From: Gordonia crocea
GTDB taxonomy: Bacteria > Actinomycetota > Actinomycetes > Mycobacteriales > Mycobacteriaceae
Reading direction: 5' to 3'
Length of the DNA stretch: 64,000 nt
Assembly: GCF_009932435.1 (NCBI RefSeq)
Contig: NZ_BJOU01000001.1
Location: forward strand, 1,736,001-1,800,000
The notes beneath the pieces are model-generated. The model saw nothing but the letters and a program-made list of their open reading frames with translations, searched no databases and was not told where the DNA came from. The number at the start of each line of letters is the position of its first letter. The first letter of the stretch is position 1. A program made the translations under genes and the position numbers. Below, piece after piece: positions 50,457-59,561 of this stretch.

Positions 50457-50472
50457 CCTGGGTCCCGTCCGA

Positions 50473-50492
50473 TTCGGGACGCATGTCGCATG
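50473..50492 (+). promoter_or_regulatory. DosR-like box between devR and the desaturase
   Basis: TTCGGGACGCATGTCGCATG matches 12 of 20 positions of the DosR box TTSGGGACTWWAGTCCCSAA, with a perfect left half (TTCGGGAC) and GTC-C in the right half. It is centred about 35 bp upstream of the predicted start of the desaturase and about 38 bp upstream of that of devR, where DosR-type activators usually bind. Confidence 0.5.
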
Positions 50493-50496
50493 CGTG

Positions 50497-50513
50497 TGAG
50501 GACTTTAGCCTCA
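50497..50513 (+). promoter_or_regulatory. Second DosR-like/palindromic site and -10 of the desaturase
   Basis: TGAGGACTTTAGCCTCA has perfect TGAGG/CCTCA arms and matches 11 of 14 bases of the DosR core GGGACTWWAGTCCC. It includes the likely -10 TAGCCT (50506-50511). Confidence 0.4.
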
Positions 50514-50548
50514 TGAGATCCGACACGTCTGCAGGCAGGGTCGTGGGT

Positions 50549-51577
50549 ATGACCGCAATAGACGTCAACGCCCTGACCGAGAAGATGAGCGGCTCGGACC
50601 TTTTGACCGAACTGGAGCCGGCCGCGTCCGCGGAAGTCAACCGGCACATGAAGGTCGCCGTCGACTGGAACCCGCACGACTACGTGCCGTGGGACGAGGG
50701 GCGCAACTTCGCCTTCCTCGGCGGCGTGGATTGGGACCCGACGCAGTCCGAGCTCTCCGAGACGGCGAAGGCCGCGATGATCACCAACTTGCTGACCGAG
50801 GACAACCTCCCGTCCTACCACCGGGTGATCGCGAAGAACTTCTCCCTCGACGACGCCTGGGGCTTCTGGGTGGGGCGGTGGACCGCAGAGGAGGCGCGCC
50901 ACTCGATCGTCATGCGCGACTACCTCGTCGTCACCCGCGGCGTCGACCCGGTCGAGCTGGAAAACACCCGCATGATCCACATGACCCACGGCTACGACCC
51001 GCTCGACCACGCCCGCGCCGTGCACCACCTCGACCCCGCCTTCGAGGGGAACACCGCCTTCGAGATGCTGCTGTCGGTCACCTACGTCAGCTTCCAGGAA
51101 CTGGCCACCCGGGTCAGCCACCGCAACACCGGCAAGGCCTGCGGCGACCCGATCGCCGACCGCATGCTGCAGCGCGTCGCCGCCGACGAGAACCTGCACA
51201 TGATGTTCTACCGCAACATCGTCTCCGCGGCGCTCGACGTGGTGCCGGACCTGGCGATGACGGCGATCTACTCGATCGTGTCGAACTTCGCGATGCCCGG
51301 CGCCACCATGCCGAACTTCCGCCGCAACGCGGTGCTCATCGCCAAGGACGGGATCTACGACCTCCCGCAGCACCGCTCCGAGGTCCTCAAACCGGTCCTG
51401 CGGAAATGGCGGATCTTCGAGCGCGACGACTTCGGCCCGGTCGGCCAGTATTACCGCGAGCAGTTGGCGGCCTTCCTGAACGACCTCGACGAGAAGGTCG
51501 ACAAGTTCGAGGCCGCGCGCGACCGCGCCCTGCAGCGGATGCAGGCCAAGGCCGACCGGGAGAAGGCGGCCCGATGA
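50549..51577 (+). CDS. Acyl-ACP desaturase, soluble di-iron (DesA family)
   Basis: A 342-residue enzyme that introduces a double bond into acyl-ACP using O2. Ferritin-like di-iron ligands are visible: Glu in LTEDNLPSYHRVIA, E-x-x-H in RWTAEEARHSIVMRDYL, and E-x-x-H in RVAADENLHMMFYRNIV. It resembles mycobacterial DesA1/DesA2 (Rv0824c, Rv1094), including the VSFQELATRVSHRNTGKACG block. ATG at 50549 matches their N-termini; earlier in-frame starts lie in the promoter region. It is divergent from devR, with DosR-like boxes between them, and coupled to an 85-residue gene downstream. Confidence 0.92.
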   Translation: MTAIDVNALTEKMSGSDLLTELEPAASAEVNRHMKVAVDWNPHDYVPWDEGRNFAFLGGVDWDPTQSELSETAKAAMITNLLTEDNLPSYHRVIAKNFSLDDAWGFWVGRWTAEEARHSIVMRDYLVVTRGVDPVELENTRMIHMTHGYDPLDHARAVHHLDPAFEGNTAFEMLLSVTYVSFQELATRVSHRNTGKACGDPIADRMLQRVAADENLHMMFYRNIVSAALDVVPDLAMTAIYSIVSNFAMPGATMPNFRRNAVLIAKDGIYDLPQHRSEVLKPVLRKWRIFERDDFGPVGQYYREQLAAFLNDLDEKVDKFEAARDRALQRMQAKADREKAAR

Positions 51578-51831
51578 CCGTCATCGACACCCCGCCCGGC
51601 GCGGCCGTGCCGATCCCCGGCTTCGACACCGCGATCACCATGGCCGAGGCCGCCGCCTGCGACAACCCGACCTGGTGGAACGACGTCCGCAACCGGACCC
51701 ACGACGCCGACGTCGGCTATGCGAGTTCGGTGCTGCTGGCCGAGTTCATCCGCCACCACGCCCATGTGCACGGCGTCCCGGTGAGCGATATCTGGGCCCG
51801 GATCCGCGCCACCGGCGAATTGCCGATCTGA
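51574..51831 (+). CDS. Small protein coupled to the desaturase, unknown function
   Basis: An 85-residue protein whose ATG overlaps the desaturase stop (ATGA). It starts MTVIDTPPGAAVPIPGFDTA, has an aromatic patch (NPTWWNDVRNRTHDADVGYA) and a His-rich segment (FIRHHAHVHGVPVSD) that could bind metal. No signal or membrane helix is present. The tight coupling suggests it works with the desaturase, for example in iron supply or electron transfer; that is inference. Family not recognised. Confidence 0.7.
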   Translation: MTVIDTPPGAAVPIPGFDTAITMAEAAACDNPTWWNDVRNRTHDADVGYASSVLLAEFIRHHAHVHGVPVSDIWARIRATGELPI

Positions 51832-51868
51832 CCCGCCGCCCGTCGTACGGTCATTGTCGGCGCGCCGG

Positions 51869-51874
51869 TAAAGT
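51869..51874 (+). promoter_or_regulatory. Leaderless -10 element of cysG
   Basis: TAAAGT ends 8 nt before the ATG at 51883. The TTG start 9 bases upstream would lie against this element, so the ATG is preferred. Confidence 0.5.
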
Positions 51875-51882
51875 TGTCGGCT

Positions 51883-53148
51883 ATGGCAGCTGACGACCGA
51901 CCCGACCCGCGGCACTATCTGGCCGGCTTGAACCTGGCCGGGCGACGGGTCGTCGTGGTCGGCGGCGGCTCGGTCGCCCAGCGCCGCCTGCCCAACCTGT
52001 TGGCGGCCGGCGCCCGGGTCGTCGTGGTCGCGACCGACCCGACCCCGGCGGTGGAGTCCAATCCCCGTATCGAGGTGATCCGCCGCCCCTACGCCGAGGG
52101 AGACCTCGAGGGGGCCTGGTACGCGATGGCGTGCACCGACGATCCCGCGGTCAACGAGGCGGTCGTCGACGAGGCGACGCGCCGGCGGGTTTTCTGCGTG
52201 CGCGCCGACGAGGCCCGGCAGGGGACCGCGGTGACCCCGGCCAGCGGTCGCGCCGGCGGCCTGACCGTCGGGGTGCTCGCCTCGGGCGACCACCGGCGCT
52301 CGGCGCGGGTGCGCGACCAGCTCATGGCCGCCCTGGACACCGCCGCGGCCGTCGAACCGCTGCCCGCCGAACCACATGCGCCGGGCGTGGCGCTGGTCGG
52401 CGGCGGACCCGGCGACGCCGACCTCATCACCGTCCGCGGCCGGGCGCTGTTGTCCCGCGCCGACGTGGTCGTCGCCGATCGGCTCGCGCCGGCCGAACTG
52501 CTTGCCGCCCTCGGGCCCGACGTGGAGATCATCGACGCCGCCAAGGTGCCCTACGGCCGCGCGATGCGCCAGGAGATCATCAACGACATCCTCGTCGACC
52601 GGGCCACGGCCGGAAAGTTCGTCGTCCGCCTCAAGGGCGGGGACCCGTACGTCTACGGCCGCGGCTTCGAGGAGTTGCAGGCCTGCGTCGCCGCGGGTGT
52701 GGCGGTCACCGTCGTCCCCGGGGTGACCAGCGCGATCAGCGCGCCGGCGCTGGCCGGGATCCCGGTGACCCATCGCGGCGTCACCCATGAGGTGGTCGTG
52801 GTGTCGGGGCACGTCCGCCCCGACCACCCGGATTCGCTGACCGACTGGTCGGCGCTGGCCCGGCTGCGCGGCACGATCGTGCTGATGATGGGCGTGGAAC
52901 GCCTCGACGCGTTCGCCGATGCGCTCCTGGCCGGTGGTCGGGACCCGCAGACCCCGGTGGCGATGATCGAGAACGCCTCGCTGCCCACCCAGCGCCTGCT
53001 GCGCGCCGATCTGGAACACGCCGCGCAGGTCGCCGCCGACGAGAAGCTGGCACCGCCGGCCATCGTGGTGATCGGTGCGGTCGCCGGATTCACCGAGGGG
53101 GAGGCGGCCGCCCTACATCAGGCGAAGAACGCCGATGCCGATCAGTAG
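51883..53148 (+). CDS. cysG: Bifunctional siroheme synthase / uroporphyrinogen-III C-methyltransferase
   Basis: A 421-residue fusion. Residues about 10-150 are the NAD-dependent precorrin-2 dehydrogenase/ferrochelatase part (RVVVVGGGSVAQRRLPNLLA). From about 165 the SUMT domain runs: VALVGGGPGDADLITVRGRA, VVRLKGGDPYVYGRGFEELQ, VPGVTSAISAPALAGIPVTH. SUMT makes precorrin-2, the branch point for siroheme and cobalamin, so it belongs with cobO and cobB, from which it is separated by the devS-devR-desaturase insertion. The 3' end overlaps the convergent membrane protein by 36 bp. Confidence 0.94.
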   Translation: MAADDRPDPRHYLAGLNLAGRRVVVVGGGSVAQRRLPNLLAAGARVVVVATDPTPAVESNPRIEVIRRPYAEGDLEGAWYAMACTDDPAVNEAVVDEATRRRVFCVRADEARQGTAVTPASGRAGGLTVGVLASGDHRRSARVRDQLMAALDTAAAVEPLPAEPHAPGVALVGGGPGDADLITVRGRALLSRADVVVADRLAPAELLAALGPDVEIIDAAKVPYGRAMRQEIINDILVDRATAGKFVVRLKGGDPYVYGRGFEELQACVAAGVAVTVVPGVTSAISAPALAGIPVTHRGVTHEVVVVSGHVRPDHPDSLTDWSALARLRGTIVLMMGVERLDAFADALLAGGRDPQTPVAMIENASLPTQRLLRADLEHAAQVAADEKLAPPAIVVIGAVAGFTEGEAAALHQAKNADADQ

Positions 53149-53766
53149 GACCGACACCAGATAGCCGGCCCCCAGGACGACGGCCTCCTTGTTGGCCCGC
53201 GCAACGTCGAAGCCGCGGCTGATGAAGGAGTCCGGCGCGCGGCGCACCAGCGCCAACAGCAGGGCGGCGAGAATCGGCAGACTCAACGCGACGGTCGCAT
53301 AGAGGAACAGTCCCAGGTAGCGCTGGAGCGGGGGCACCTCGCTGGCCGAGAGCACGGCCAGGCCCGCGAAGAACGGGACCGACGTCACCGACTGAATCAC
53401 GCCGAGGACGATGCCGACGAGCACGGTCAGCGGTGACGGGGAGCGCAACGGTTCCAAGATCCGGTTGATCAGTGCCGACGAGTCGCCGCCGCGGATGGTG
53501 AGGACCATGGTGGCGACACCGGCGAGGATCAACAGGACGCCGAAGAGCGGGGAATCGACGATGTGCTTGACGAATTCGCCGAGACCGTCGAAAGCCAGCA
53601 GCACGACCAGCGCCGTCCCGAGCACACCGAGCCAGTCGCCGAATACGAGCAGTGCGGCCACCGGGCCGTAGCGCCCCTTGGCCGACATCATCGCCAGCGC
53701 CACGAGCACACCGATGAGGAGGACGTTCACCGCGTCGACAAACGCGTAGGCGAGGGCGTGGAGCAT
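53113..53766 (-). CDS. Multi-pass membrane protein, unknown function
   Basis: A 217-residue hydrophobic protein with about six membrane segments (LHALAYAFVDAVNVLLIGVL, then PVAALLVFGDWLGVLGTALV and further ones). The charged loop RGGDSSALINRILEPLRSPS lies mid-protein. No catalytic motif is evident; the overall pattern resembles small actinobacterial GAP/permease-like proteins. A GGAGAG site precedes the ATG. The C-terminal 12 codons overlap the end of cysG on the other strand. Confidence 0.75.
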   Translation of the reverse strand: MLHALAYAFVDAVNVLLIGVLVALAMMSAKGRYGPVAALLVFGDWLGVLGTALVVLLAFDGLGEFVKHIVDSPLFGVLLILAGVATMVLTIRGGDSSALINRILEPLRSPSPLTVLVGIVLGVIQSVTSVPFFAGLAVLSASEVPPLQRYLGLFLYATVALSLPILAALLLALVRRAPDSFISRGFDVARANKEAVVLGAGYLVSVLLIGIGVLRLM

Positions 53767-53886
53767 TCGGTGTTGCTCTCCGATCCTCGTCAGTCGTCGA
53801 TGGTGGGCGTCGATGGGGCGGCGGATTGCCCGGCAAGAGTCTAACGTCCCGGGCGCCGGCGACCGGCACCGGTGACGGTCCGACGG

Positions 53887-54627
53887 TCAGTCGGTGAATA
53901 CGACGATGGTCGTCGGGCCGGCCAATTCCACCCGCTGACCGGCGTCGGCAAGCACCGCCGCGACACCGTTGACGTCGGACACGGTCCGCCGGGTCCGCAC
54001 CAGGTCGCGGGCGACGAGACCCTTGTAGTGCTTGTTGAAGTGGCTGACCACCGAGCGCGATCCGTCGGGTTTCTCGGTCATCACGGTGACGGTCACCGCG
54101 CCGTCGACTTTGCCCAGATTCTGGTACGCGCCGGAGCGCAGGTCGACGATGAAGTCGTCGACGCCGGCGAACACCTCGCGCAACACCGGTTTCCACGTGG
54201 CCGACAGGGTCGGCTCCCCGGGCAGCTTCGATCCCGCCGAGAGGCGGTACGCGGGGATCGGGTCGCCGGCGCCCAGCACGCCGAACAGTGCCGAACCGAT
54301 CAACAGGCGCTCGCGCGCCTTCGACTGCGTGGGCTTGGTCATCCCGGCATAGTCCAGGGCGTCGTAGAGGACGCCGGCGTACCGCTCGACCGCCGGCCGA
54401 GTCGGCGCCTGCCAGAGTTCGGCGTTGCGGTCGACCTCGGCAATGGCCGTCTTGCCCAAACCCAGTGCGGTGCGGCTGGCGTCCAAGTCGGCCGACAGGG
54501 CGACCACCGCGTCGACGAGGTGCTGGCGCGTCGGCGTCGCCGACGGGAACGACAGCGACGCCAGGTTCAGCGGGGCGCCGTCGCCGCCGTCCGCTTTGGT
54601 TTCCGAAGGGGGCAGGATCACGAGCAC
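53887..54627 (-). CDS. yaaA: YaaA family peroxide-stress protein (DUF328)
   Basis: A 246-residue protein of the UPF0246/YaaA family: [15 protein letters not shown] at the N-terminus, [46 protein letters not shown] and [17 protein letters not shown]. In E. coli YaaA lowers free iron and protects DNA during peroxide stress. The GTG start lies 6 nt after TAGGGT on the minus strand (54639-54634), suggesting a leaderless transcript. Divergent from proS. Confidence 0.93.
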   Translation of the reverse strand: MLVILPPSETKADGGDGAPLNLASLSFPSATPTRQHLVDAVVALSADLDASRTALGLGKTAIAEVDRNAELWQAPTRPAVERYAGVLYDALDYAGMTKPTQSKARERLLIGSALFGVLGAGDPIPAYRLSAGSKLPGEPTLSATWKPVLREVFAGVDDFIVDLRSGAYQNLGKVDGAVTVTVMTEKPDGSRSVVSHFNKHYKGLVARDLVRTRRTVSDVNGVAAVLADAGQRVELAGPTTIVVFTD

Positions 54628-54684
54628 CCCAGCACCCTAGCGTGGCGGGGCGACCCGGCACTCCCGCCCGCCCCGGGGTCTCAC

Positions 54685-54690
54685 TAAGCT
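54685..54690 (+). promoter_or_regulatory. Leaderless -10 element of proS
   Basis: TAAGCT ends 8 nt before the proS GTG at 54699. Confidence 0.5.
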
Positions 54691-54698
54691 GGTGCCTC

Positions 54699-56447
54699 GT
54701 GATCACCCGCATGTCTTCGCTGTTCCTGCGCACCCTCCGCGACGACCCGGCCGACGCCGAGGTCCCGTCGCACAAACTGCTCGTCCGGGCCGGGTATGTC
54801 CGCCGGGCCGCGCCGGGGGTCTATTCCTGGCTGCCGTTGGGCCTGCGGGTGCTGCGCGCGGTGGAGAACGTGGTCCGCGAGGAGATGAATGCGATCGGCG
54901 CGCAGGAGATCCTGCTGCCGGCGCTGCTGCCGCGCGAGCCCTACGAGGCCACCGGCCGCTGGACCGAATACGGTTCGGCGCTGTTCCGCCTGCAGGACCG
55001 CAAGGGTGCGGACATGCTGCTCGGGCCCACCCACGAGGAACTGTTCACCCAACTGGTCAAGGGGGAGTACTCCTCCTACAAGGACCTGCCGGTGACGCTG
55101 TACCAAATCCAGACGAAGTACCGCGACGAGGAGCGGCCCCGCGCCGGCATCCTGCGCGGGCGCGAGTTCGTGATGAAGGACTCGTACTCCTTCGACCTCA
55201 CCGACGAGGGCTTGGCGAAGTCCTACCGGGCCCACCGCGACGCCTACCAGGCGATCATGGCGCGGTTGGGCGTCGAGTACGTCATCGTCGCCGCCACCTC
55301 CGGCGCGATGGGCGGCAGCGCGTCGGAGGAGTTCCTGGCGATCAGCGAGGTCGGCGAGGACACCTTCGTGCGCAGCTCCGACGGCAGCTATGCCGCCAAC
55401 GTCGAAGCCGTGGTGACCCCGCCCGGCCAGCCCCGCGACACCGACGGGCTGCCCGCGGCCATCGCCTACGACACCGGGGAGACGCCGACCATCGCGACGC
55501 TGGTCGACTGGGCCAACGGGGCGCTGGACCGGACCGTGACCGCCGCCGACACGCTCAAGAACGTGTTGGTCAAGATCCGCCGGCCGGGGGAGGACTGGGT
55601 CATCACCGGGATCGGCGTGCCCGGTGACCGCGAGGTCGACTTCAAGCGGTTGGAGGCCGCCGTCGAGCCGGCCGAGGTCGAACTGCTCGGCGACGACGAC
55701 TTCGCCGCCAACCCGGCGCTGGTCCGCGGCTACATCGGCCCCGCCGGGGTGAAGGCCGCCGGCGGCACCTACCTGGTGGATCCCCGCGTGGTCACCGGTA
55801 CCGCGTGGATCACCGGTGCCGACGAGGCCGGCAAGCACGTCGTCGACCTGGTCGCCGGCCGTGACTTCACCCCCGACGGCACCATCGAGGCCGCAGAGGT
55901 CCGCGACGGCGACCTGGCGCCGGACGGTACCGGCACGCTGGTCTCCGCGAAGGGCATCGAGATCGGCCACATCTTCCAACTGGGCCGCAAGTACACCGAC
56001 GCCTTCGAGGTCGACGTCCTCGGCGAGAACGGCAAGCCGGTGCGCCTCACGATGGGCTCCTACGGAATCGGCGTGTCGCGGCTGGTTGCGGTGATCGCCG
56101 AACAGATGCACGACGAGAAGGGACTGCGCTGGCCGCGCGAGGTCGCGCCGTTCGACGTGCACGTGGTCATCGCGAACAAGGACGAGGGGGCGGTCGCCGG
56201 GGCGCAGGCGCTGGTCGAGCAGCTCGACGCCGCCGGCGTGGAGGTGCTGTTCGACGACCGGAAGGCCTCGCCGGGGGTCAAGTTCAAGGATGCCGAGCTG
56301 CTCGGCGTGCCGACCGTCGTCGTCGTGGGCCGCGGATTCGCCGACGGCACCATCGAAGTGCGCGACCGGTTGAGCGGGGCGACCGACGAGGTCGCCGTCG
56401 GCGAGGCGGTAGACGCGGTTCTCGCGCTCGCGCGGGGCGAAGGCTAG
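54699..56447 (+). CDS. proS: Prolyl-tRNA synthetase
   Basis: A 582-residue class II synthetase of the bacterial type. Motif 2 and proline-binding segments include [40 protein letters not shown] and [16 protein letters not shown]; an INS/YbaK editing insert lies around 225-395; motif 3 is [18 protein letters not shown], followed by the anticodon-binding domain. GTG at 54699 ([20 protein letters not shown]) matches the mycobacterial N-terminus. Confidence 0.97.
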   Translation: MITRMSSLFLRTLRDDPADAEVPSHKLLVRAGYVRRAAPGVYSWLPLGLRVLRAVENVVREEMNAIGAQEILLPALLPREPYEATGRWTEYGSALFRLQDRKGADMLLGPTHEELFTQLVKGEYSSYKDLPVTLYQIQTKYRDEERPRAGILRGREFVMKDSYSFDLTDEGLAKSYRAHRDAYQAIMARLGVEYVIVAATSGAMGGSASEEFLAISEVGEDTFVRSSDGSYAANVEAVVTPPGQPRDTDGLPAAIAYDTGETPTIATLVDWANGALDRTVTAADTLKNVLVKIRRPGEDWVITGIGVPGDREVDFKRLEAAVEPAEVELLGDDDFAANPALVRGYIGPAGVKAAGGTYLVDPRVVTGTAWITGADEAGKHVVDLVAGRDFTPDGTIEAAEVRDGDLAPDGTGTLVSAKGIEIGHIFQLGRKYTDAFEVDVLGENGKPVRLTMGSYGIGVSRLVAVIAEQMHDEKGLRWPREVAPFDVHVVIANKDEGAVAGAQALVEQLDAAGVEVLFDDRKASPGVKFKDAELLGVPTVVVVGRGFADGTIEVRDRLSGATDEVAVGEAVDAVLALARGEG

Positions 56448-56881
56448 CTCGGGCGCGGGTCGCCGGGCAGTGCCACCGCGGTCGGCGTGATCCCGGCGAC
56501 CCCCCGCCAGTACACGGCGCGCACCGAGGATTCGGTCAACCCGTCCACTCCGAGGCGGCGCAGCGCGTCGGTGTCGGCCTGTTCCACCAGCGCCCGGTAG
56601 GCCACCGCGGTGTCGTTCTCGGCGGCGACCGCGGCCCGACCGGCCGACCGCACATCGGTCACCGGCACGGGCAGCTGATACCCCGCGGCCGCGGCGGGCA
56701 CGTGGCCGCCCAACTTCACCAGGGCGTCGGCGGCGGCCCGGCGGCGCACGCGGTGCGCGGCGATGTCGACGGCGAGTCGGCTGCGGACGTCGTTGCGGGT
56801 GAAGGCCGTCATCACCCCGTAGGTGAAGATCGCGGCATCCTCGGCCCGGATGACGGCGGTGAGCGCATCGGCGACGGTCAT
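56444..56881 (-). CDS. DUF4439 ferritin-like protein
   Basis: A 145-residue helical protein ([20 protein letters not shown]) of the ferritin-like DUF4439 family found beside proS in mycobacteria (Rv2844). Acidic and His residues that could form a ligand set are in [21 protein letters not shown] and [17 protein letters not shown], but the full E-x-x-H pattern of an iron site is not clear. The start overlaps the stop of the upstream lipoprotein gene (ATGA on the minus strand). The 3' end overlaps proS by 4 bp. Confidence 0.82.
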   Translation of the reverse strand: MTVADALTAVIRAEDAAIFTYGVMTAFTRNDVRSRLAVDIAAHRVRRRAAADALVKLGGHVPAAAAGYQLPVPVTDVRSAGRAAVAAENDTAVAYRALVEQADTDALRRLGVDGLTESSVRAVYWRGVAGITPTAVALPGDPRPS

Positions 56882-57387
56882 GACAGCAGATCCTTGAGGC
56901 TGGTGATGGACGCGGACACCGAGGCGGTCAGGCCGGCCTGGAAGCCGCTCGCGGCCACCGCGACCCGGCGCGCGGCGTCGGCGTCGGCGGTCAGGGTGCC
57001 GCGGAAAGCCTCGAGGCCCGTCTTCGCCGGCGCCGGCGAGTCGGGGCTCGAGGCCGGCGCGGCACTCGGGGTGGTGATGAGGGCGGCCGACGAGGAGTGC
57101 AGCCGGTTGATCTCGTCGCGCAGCCGGGCGGCATGGGTGTCGCGGATGCCGGCGATCTCGTCGAGGGCGGCCGCCCGACCCGGTTCGACCGCCTTGAGGC
57201 CGCGGGCCGCCGCGGCGGAGGCGATGGCCGCATTGGCCAGTTCGACGAGCTTGCCCGCGGTCACCTCCTCCGGGGACGGCTCGCTGCTGCACGAGGTCAA
57301 CGCGGCCGTGCCCAGTGGCAGGGCGACGGCGGAGACGGCGGCGCCGCGGAGCAGTGTGCGGCGGTTCAGGGAAGGCACGTCGGCCAT
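56878..57387 (-). CDS. Exported lipoprotein with Tat-like signal
   Basis: A 169-residue protein. The N-terminus NRRTLLRGAAVSAVALPLGT contains RR and leads to a lipobox, ALTSCSSE, so it is probably a lipid-anchored exported protein, possibly through Tat. The mature part is helical and Ala-rich with a Ser/Pro linker (SAAPASSPDSPAPAKT). It is translationally coupled to the DUF4439 gene, as in Rv2843-Rv2844, suggesting a joint but unknown role. Divergent from rimP. Confidence 0.82.
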   Translation of the reverse strand: MADVPSLNRRTLLRGAAVSAVALPLGTAALTSCSSEPSPEEVTAGKLVELANAAIASAAAARGLKAVEPGRAAALDEIAGIRDTHAARLRDEINRLHSSSAALITTPSAAPASSPDSPAPAKTGLEAFRGTLTADADAARRVAVAASGFQAGLTASVSASITSLKDLLS

Positions 57388-57399
57388 AATGCCATCGCC

Positions 57400-57405
57400 T
57401 ACACT
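57400..57405 (+). promoter_or_regulatory. Probable -10 of the rimP-nusA-infB operon
   Basis: TACACT lies about 60 bp before the rimP start, giving a short leader with a GAGGAG site. No clear -35. Confidence 0.4.
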
Positions 57406-57465
57406 CCTGTGGTGCGCACCGGGGCCCTCGGTGCGCGTGAACTGGGCGAATCGTGAGGAGTGGGC

Positions 57466-57999
57466 GTGCCGGACCACAAGAGTGTTGCCGCGCTGGTCGA
57501 ACCCGTCGTCGTCGGCGCGGGTTTCGACGTCGATGACGTGGCGGTGGCCGACATCGCCGGCGGGGGCAGTGCCATCACCGTCGTCGTCGACGGCGAGGAC
57601 GGGGTGGGCCTGGATGCGCTCACCGATCTCACCCGGGCGCTGACCGCGTCCTTCGACACCCAGCCGTGGGCGCAGGACTACACCCTCGACGTGATGTCGC
57701 GCGGGGTGGACAGCCCGCTCACCCTCGAGCGCCACTGGCGGCGCAACCTCGGCCGCAAGGCCGAGCTGACCCTGGCCGCCCAGGGTGGCGACGCCTCGGG
57801 GGACACGGACGCAAACGAGGAGAAGTTGACCGGGCGAATCGGTACTCTCGTCGGCGACACGGTGTCCATCGTCGTCAACCACAAGGGCCGACTCGCCGTG
57901 CGCGAGGTGGCGCTGTCAGACGTGGTCTCGGCGGTGGTCACCGTCGAGTTCGGCGAGCCGAGCCCGGCCGAGTTGAAGCTGTGCCGCGGCGAGGGGTGA
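57466..57999 (+). CDS. rimP: Ribosome maturation factor RimP
   Basis: A 177-residue 30S maturation factor. The N-terminal domain contains VVVGAGFDVDDVAVADIAGG and the central LDVMSRGVDSPLTLERHWRR motif is highly diagnostic; a C-terminal SH3-like domain follows, with a short Gly/Asp insertion (GDASGDTDANEEK). GTG at 57466 has GAGGAG 5 nt upstream; the GTG at 57460 falls in that site. Start of rimP-nusA-ylxR-infB. Confidence 0.95.
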   Translation: MPDHKSVAALVEPVVVGAGFDVDDVAVADIAGGGSAITVVVDGEDGVGLDALTDLTRALTASFDTQPWAQDYTLDVMSRGVDSPLTLERHWRRNLGRKAELTLAAQGGDASGDTDANEEKLTGRIGTLVGDTVSIVVNHKGRLAVREVALSDVVSAVVTVEFGEPSPAELKLCRGEG

Positions 58000-58006
58000 C
58001 CGGACT

Positions 58007-58049
58007 CGACAACCGAACACGACCGACAACTGAACACGACAACTGAACA
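58007..58049 (+). repeat. Short direct repeats in the rimP-nusA gap
   Basis: CGACAACCGAACACGAC (58007-58023) and CGACAACTGAACACGAC (58024-58040) are 17-bp copies with one mismatch; a third partial copy, CGACAACTGAACA (58037-58049), overlaps the second. They lie just before the nusA AGGAG site. Confidence 0.7.
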
Positions 58050-58074
58050 GAAAAGTGAATAGGAGTCACCACCG

Positions 58075-59097
58075 ATGAACATCGATATCTCAGCCCTGCG
58101 GATGATCGAGGCCGACAAGGGCATCTCGATCGACACCGTCATCACCGCCATCGAGACGGCGCTGCTCACCGCCTACCGGCATACCGACGGGTTCGTCCCG
58201 CACGCCCGGATCGACGTCAACCGCAAGACCGGCGAGGTCCGGGTGATGGCCCAGGAACTCGACGAGGCCGGGGTGGTCGTCCATGAGTGGGACGACACCC
58301 CCGAGGGCTTCGGCCGGATCGCCGCGACGACCGCGCGGCAGGTCATCCTGCAGCGCTTGCGCGACGCGGAGAACGAGAAGAACTTCGGCGAGCTCGTCGC
58401 CCACGAAGGCGAGATCGTCGGCGGCGTCGTGCAGCGCGACGTGCGGGCCAATGCGCGCGACCTCGTCGTGGTCGCGATCGGCAACGAGGCCAACGGCACC
58501 GAGGGTGTCATCCCGGCCGCCGAACAGGTCCCCGGTGAGGTCTACGAACACGGCGACCGCATCAAGTGCTACGTCGTCGGCGTCACCCGCGGCGCCCGGG
58601 GACCGCAGATCACGCTGTCGCGCACCCACCCGAACCTGGTCCGCAAGCTCTTCGAACTCGAAGTGCCGGAGGTCGCCAACAAGGCGGTGGAGATCGTCGC
58701 GGTCGCCCGCGAGGCCGGTCACCGCAGCAAGATCGCCGTGCACACCGGCGTCCCCGACCTCAACGCCAAGGGGGCGTGCATCGGGCCGATGGGCCAGCGC
58801 GTGCGGAACGTGATGAGTGAGCTGGCGGGGGAGAAGATCGACATCATCGACTACTCCACCGATCCGGCGGTCTTCGTCGCCAACGCCCTGTCGCCGGCCA
58901 AGGTCATCTCGGTGACCGTCGTCGACGAGGCGAACAAGGCGGCCCGGGTGATCGTGCCGGACTACCAACTGTCGTTGGCGATCGGCAAAGAGGGACAGAA
59001 CGCGCGGTTGGCCGCACGGCTCACCGGGTGGCGGATCGACATCCGATCCGACGCCGATCCGGAGCCCTCGTCGGAGGCCTTGGGCGCGGCGGTATGA
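58075..59097 (+). CDS. nusA: Transcription termination/antitermination factor NusA
   Basis: A 340-residue RNA polymerase-associated factor. Order: an N-terminal polymerase-binding domain ([20 protein letters not shown]), an S1 domain (about 110-180), and two KH domains with [20 protein letters not shown] and [20 protein letters not shown]. It lacks the C-terminal acidic repeats of E. coli NusA, as is normal for Actinobacteria. An AGGAG site precedes the ATG. Confidence 0.97.
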   Translation: MNIDISALRMIEADKGISIDTVITAIETALLTAYRHTDGFVPHARIDVNRKTGEVRVMAQELDEAGVVVHEWDDTPEGFGRIAATTARQVILQRLRDAENEKNFGELVAHEGEIVGGVVQRDVRANARDLVVVAIGNEANGTEGVIPAAEQVPGEVYEHGDRIKCYVVGVTRGARGPQITLSRTHPNLVRKLFELEVPEVANKAVEIVAVAREAGHRSKIAVHTGVPDLNAKGACIGPMGQRVRNVMSELAGEKIDIIDYSTDPAVFVANALSPAKVISVTVVDEANKAARVIVPDYQLSLAIGKEGQNARLAARLTGWRIDIRSDADPEPSSEALGAAV

Positions 59098-59165
59098 CAT
59101 GACGATTGCAGCGGGCTAGACTGGCAAAGGTTGTGCGAGATCTCGCCCGGTCCACGGAGAACACC

Positions 59166-59486
59166 ATGCGTCACCATCCGATACGGATGTGCGTCGGTTG
59201 CCGCGGTCGAGCAGATCGGGCAGAACTGGTCCGAGTGATCGCCCGATGCGGTCCCGACGGGCCGGTGGTCGTCATCGACCACCGCAAGAACCAGCCCGGC
59301 CGCGGCGCCTGGCTGCACCCCACCGCCGAATGTGCTTCGGCGGCGGTGCGGCGCAAGGCGTTGGCACCGGCGCTTCGGGTCGACGGATTGACTGTCGACC
59401 TAACCGACCTGGTCGGGTCGCTGGATTCAGCGACCGGTACCGGTCAACCGGAAGAACAGGTAGCACCAGACATGAGCACACCGTGA
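59166..59486 (+). CDS. YlxR family RNA-binding protein (DUF448)
   Basis: A 106-residue basic protein with the family signature RMCVGCRGRADRAELVRVIA and DHRKNQPGRGAWLHPTAEC. YlxR lies between nusA and infB across bacteria; in some it binds RNase P or tRNA-like RNA and affects transcription. ATG at 59166 has a GGAG site 6 nt upstream. Earlier in-frame starts are less likely. Confidence 0.92.
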   Translation: MRHHPIRMCVGCRGRADRAELVRVIARCGPDGPVVVIDHRKNQPGRGAWLHPTAECASAAVRRKALAPALRVDGLTVDLTDLVGSLDSATGTGQPEEQVAPDMSTP

Positions 59487-59561
59487 AGTTCCCACGATGA
59501 GCACGTATCGGAGTTAACTAGGTCGTAGCGGGTGCCCGCTCGACCTCAAGTGAGGAGAGCA

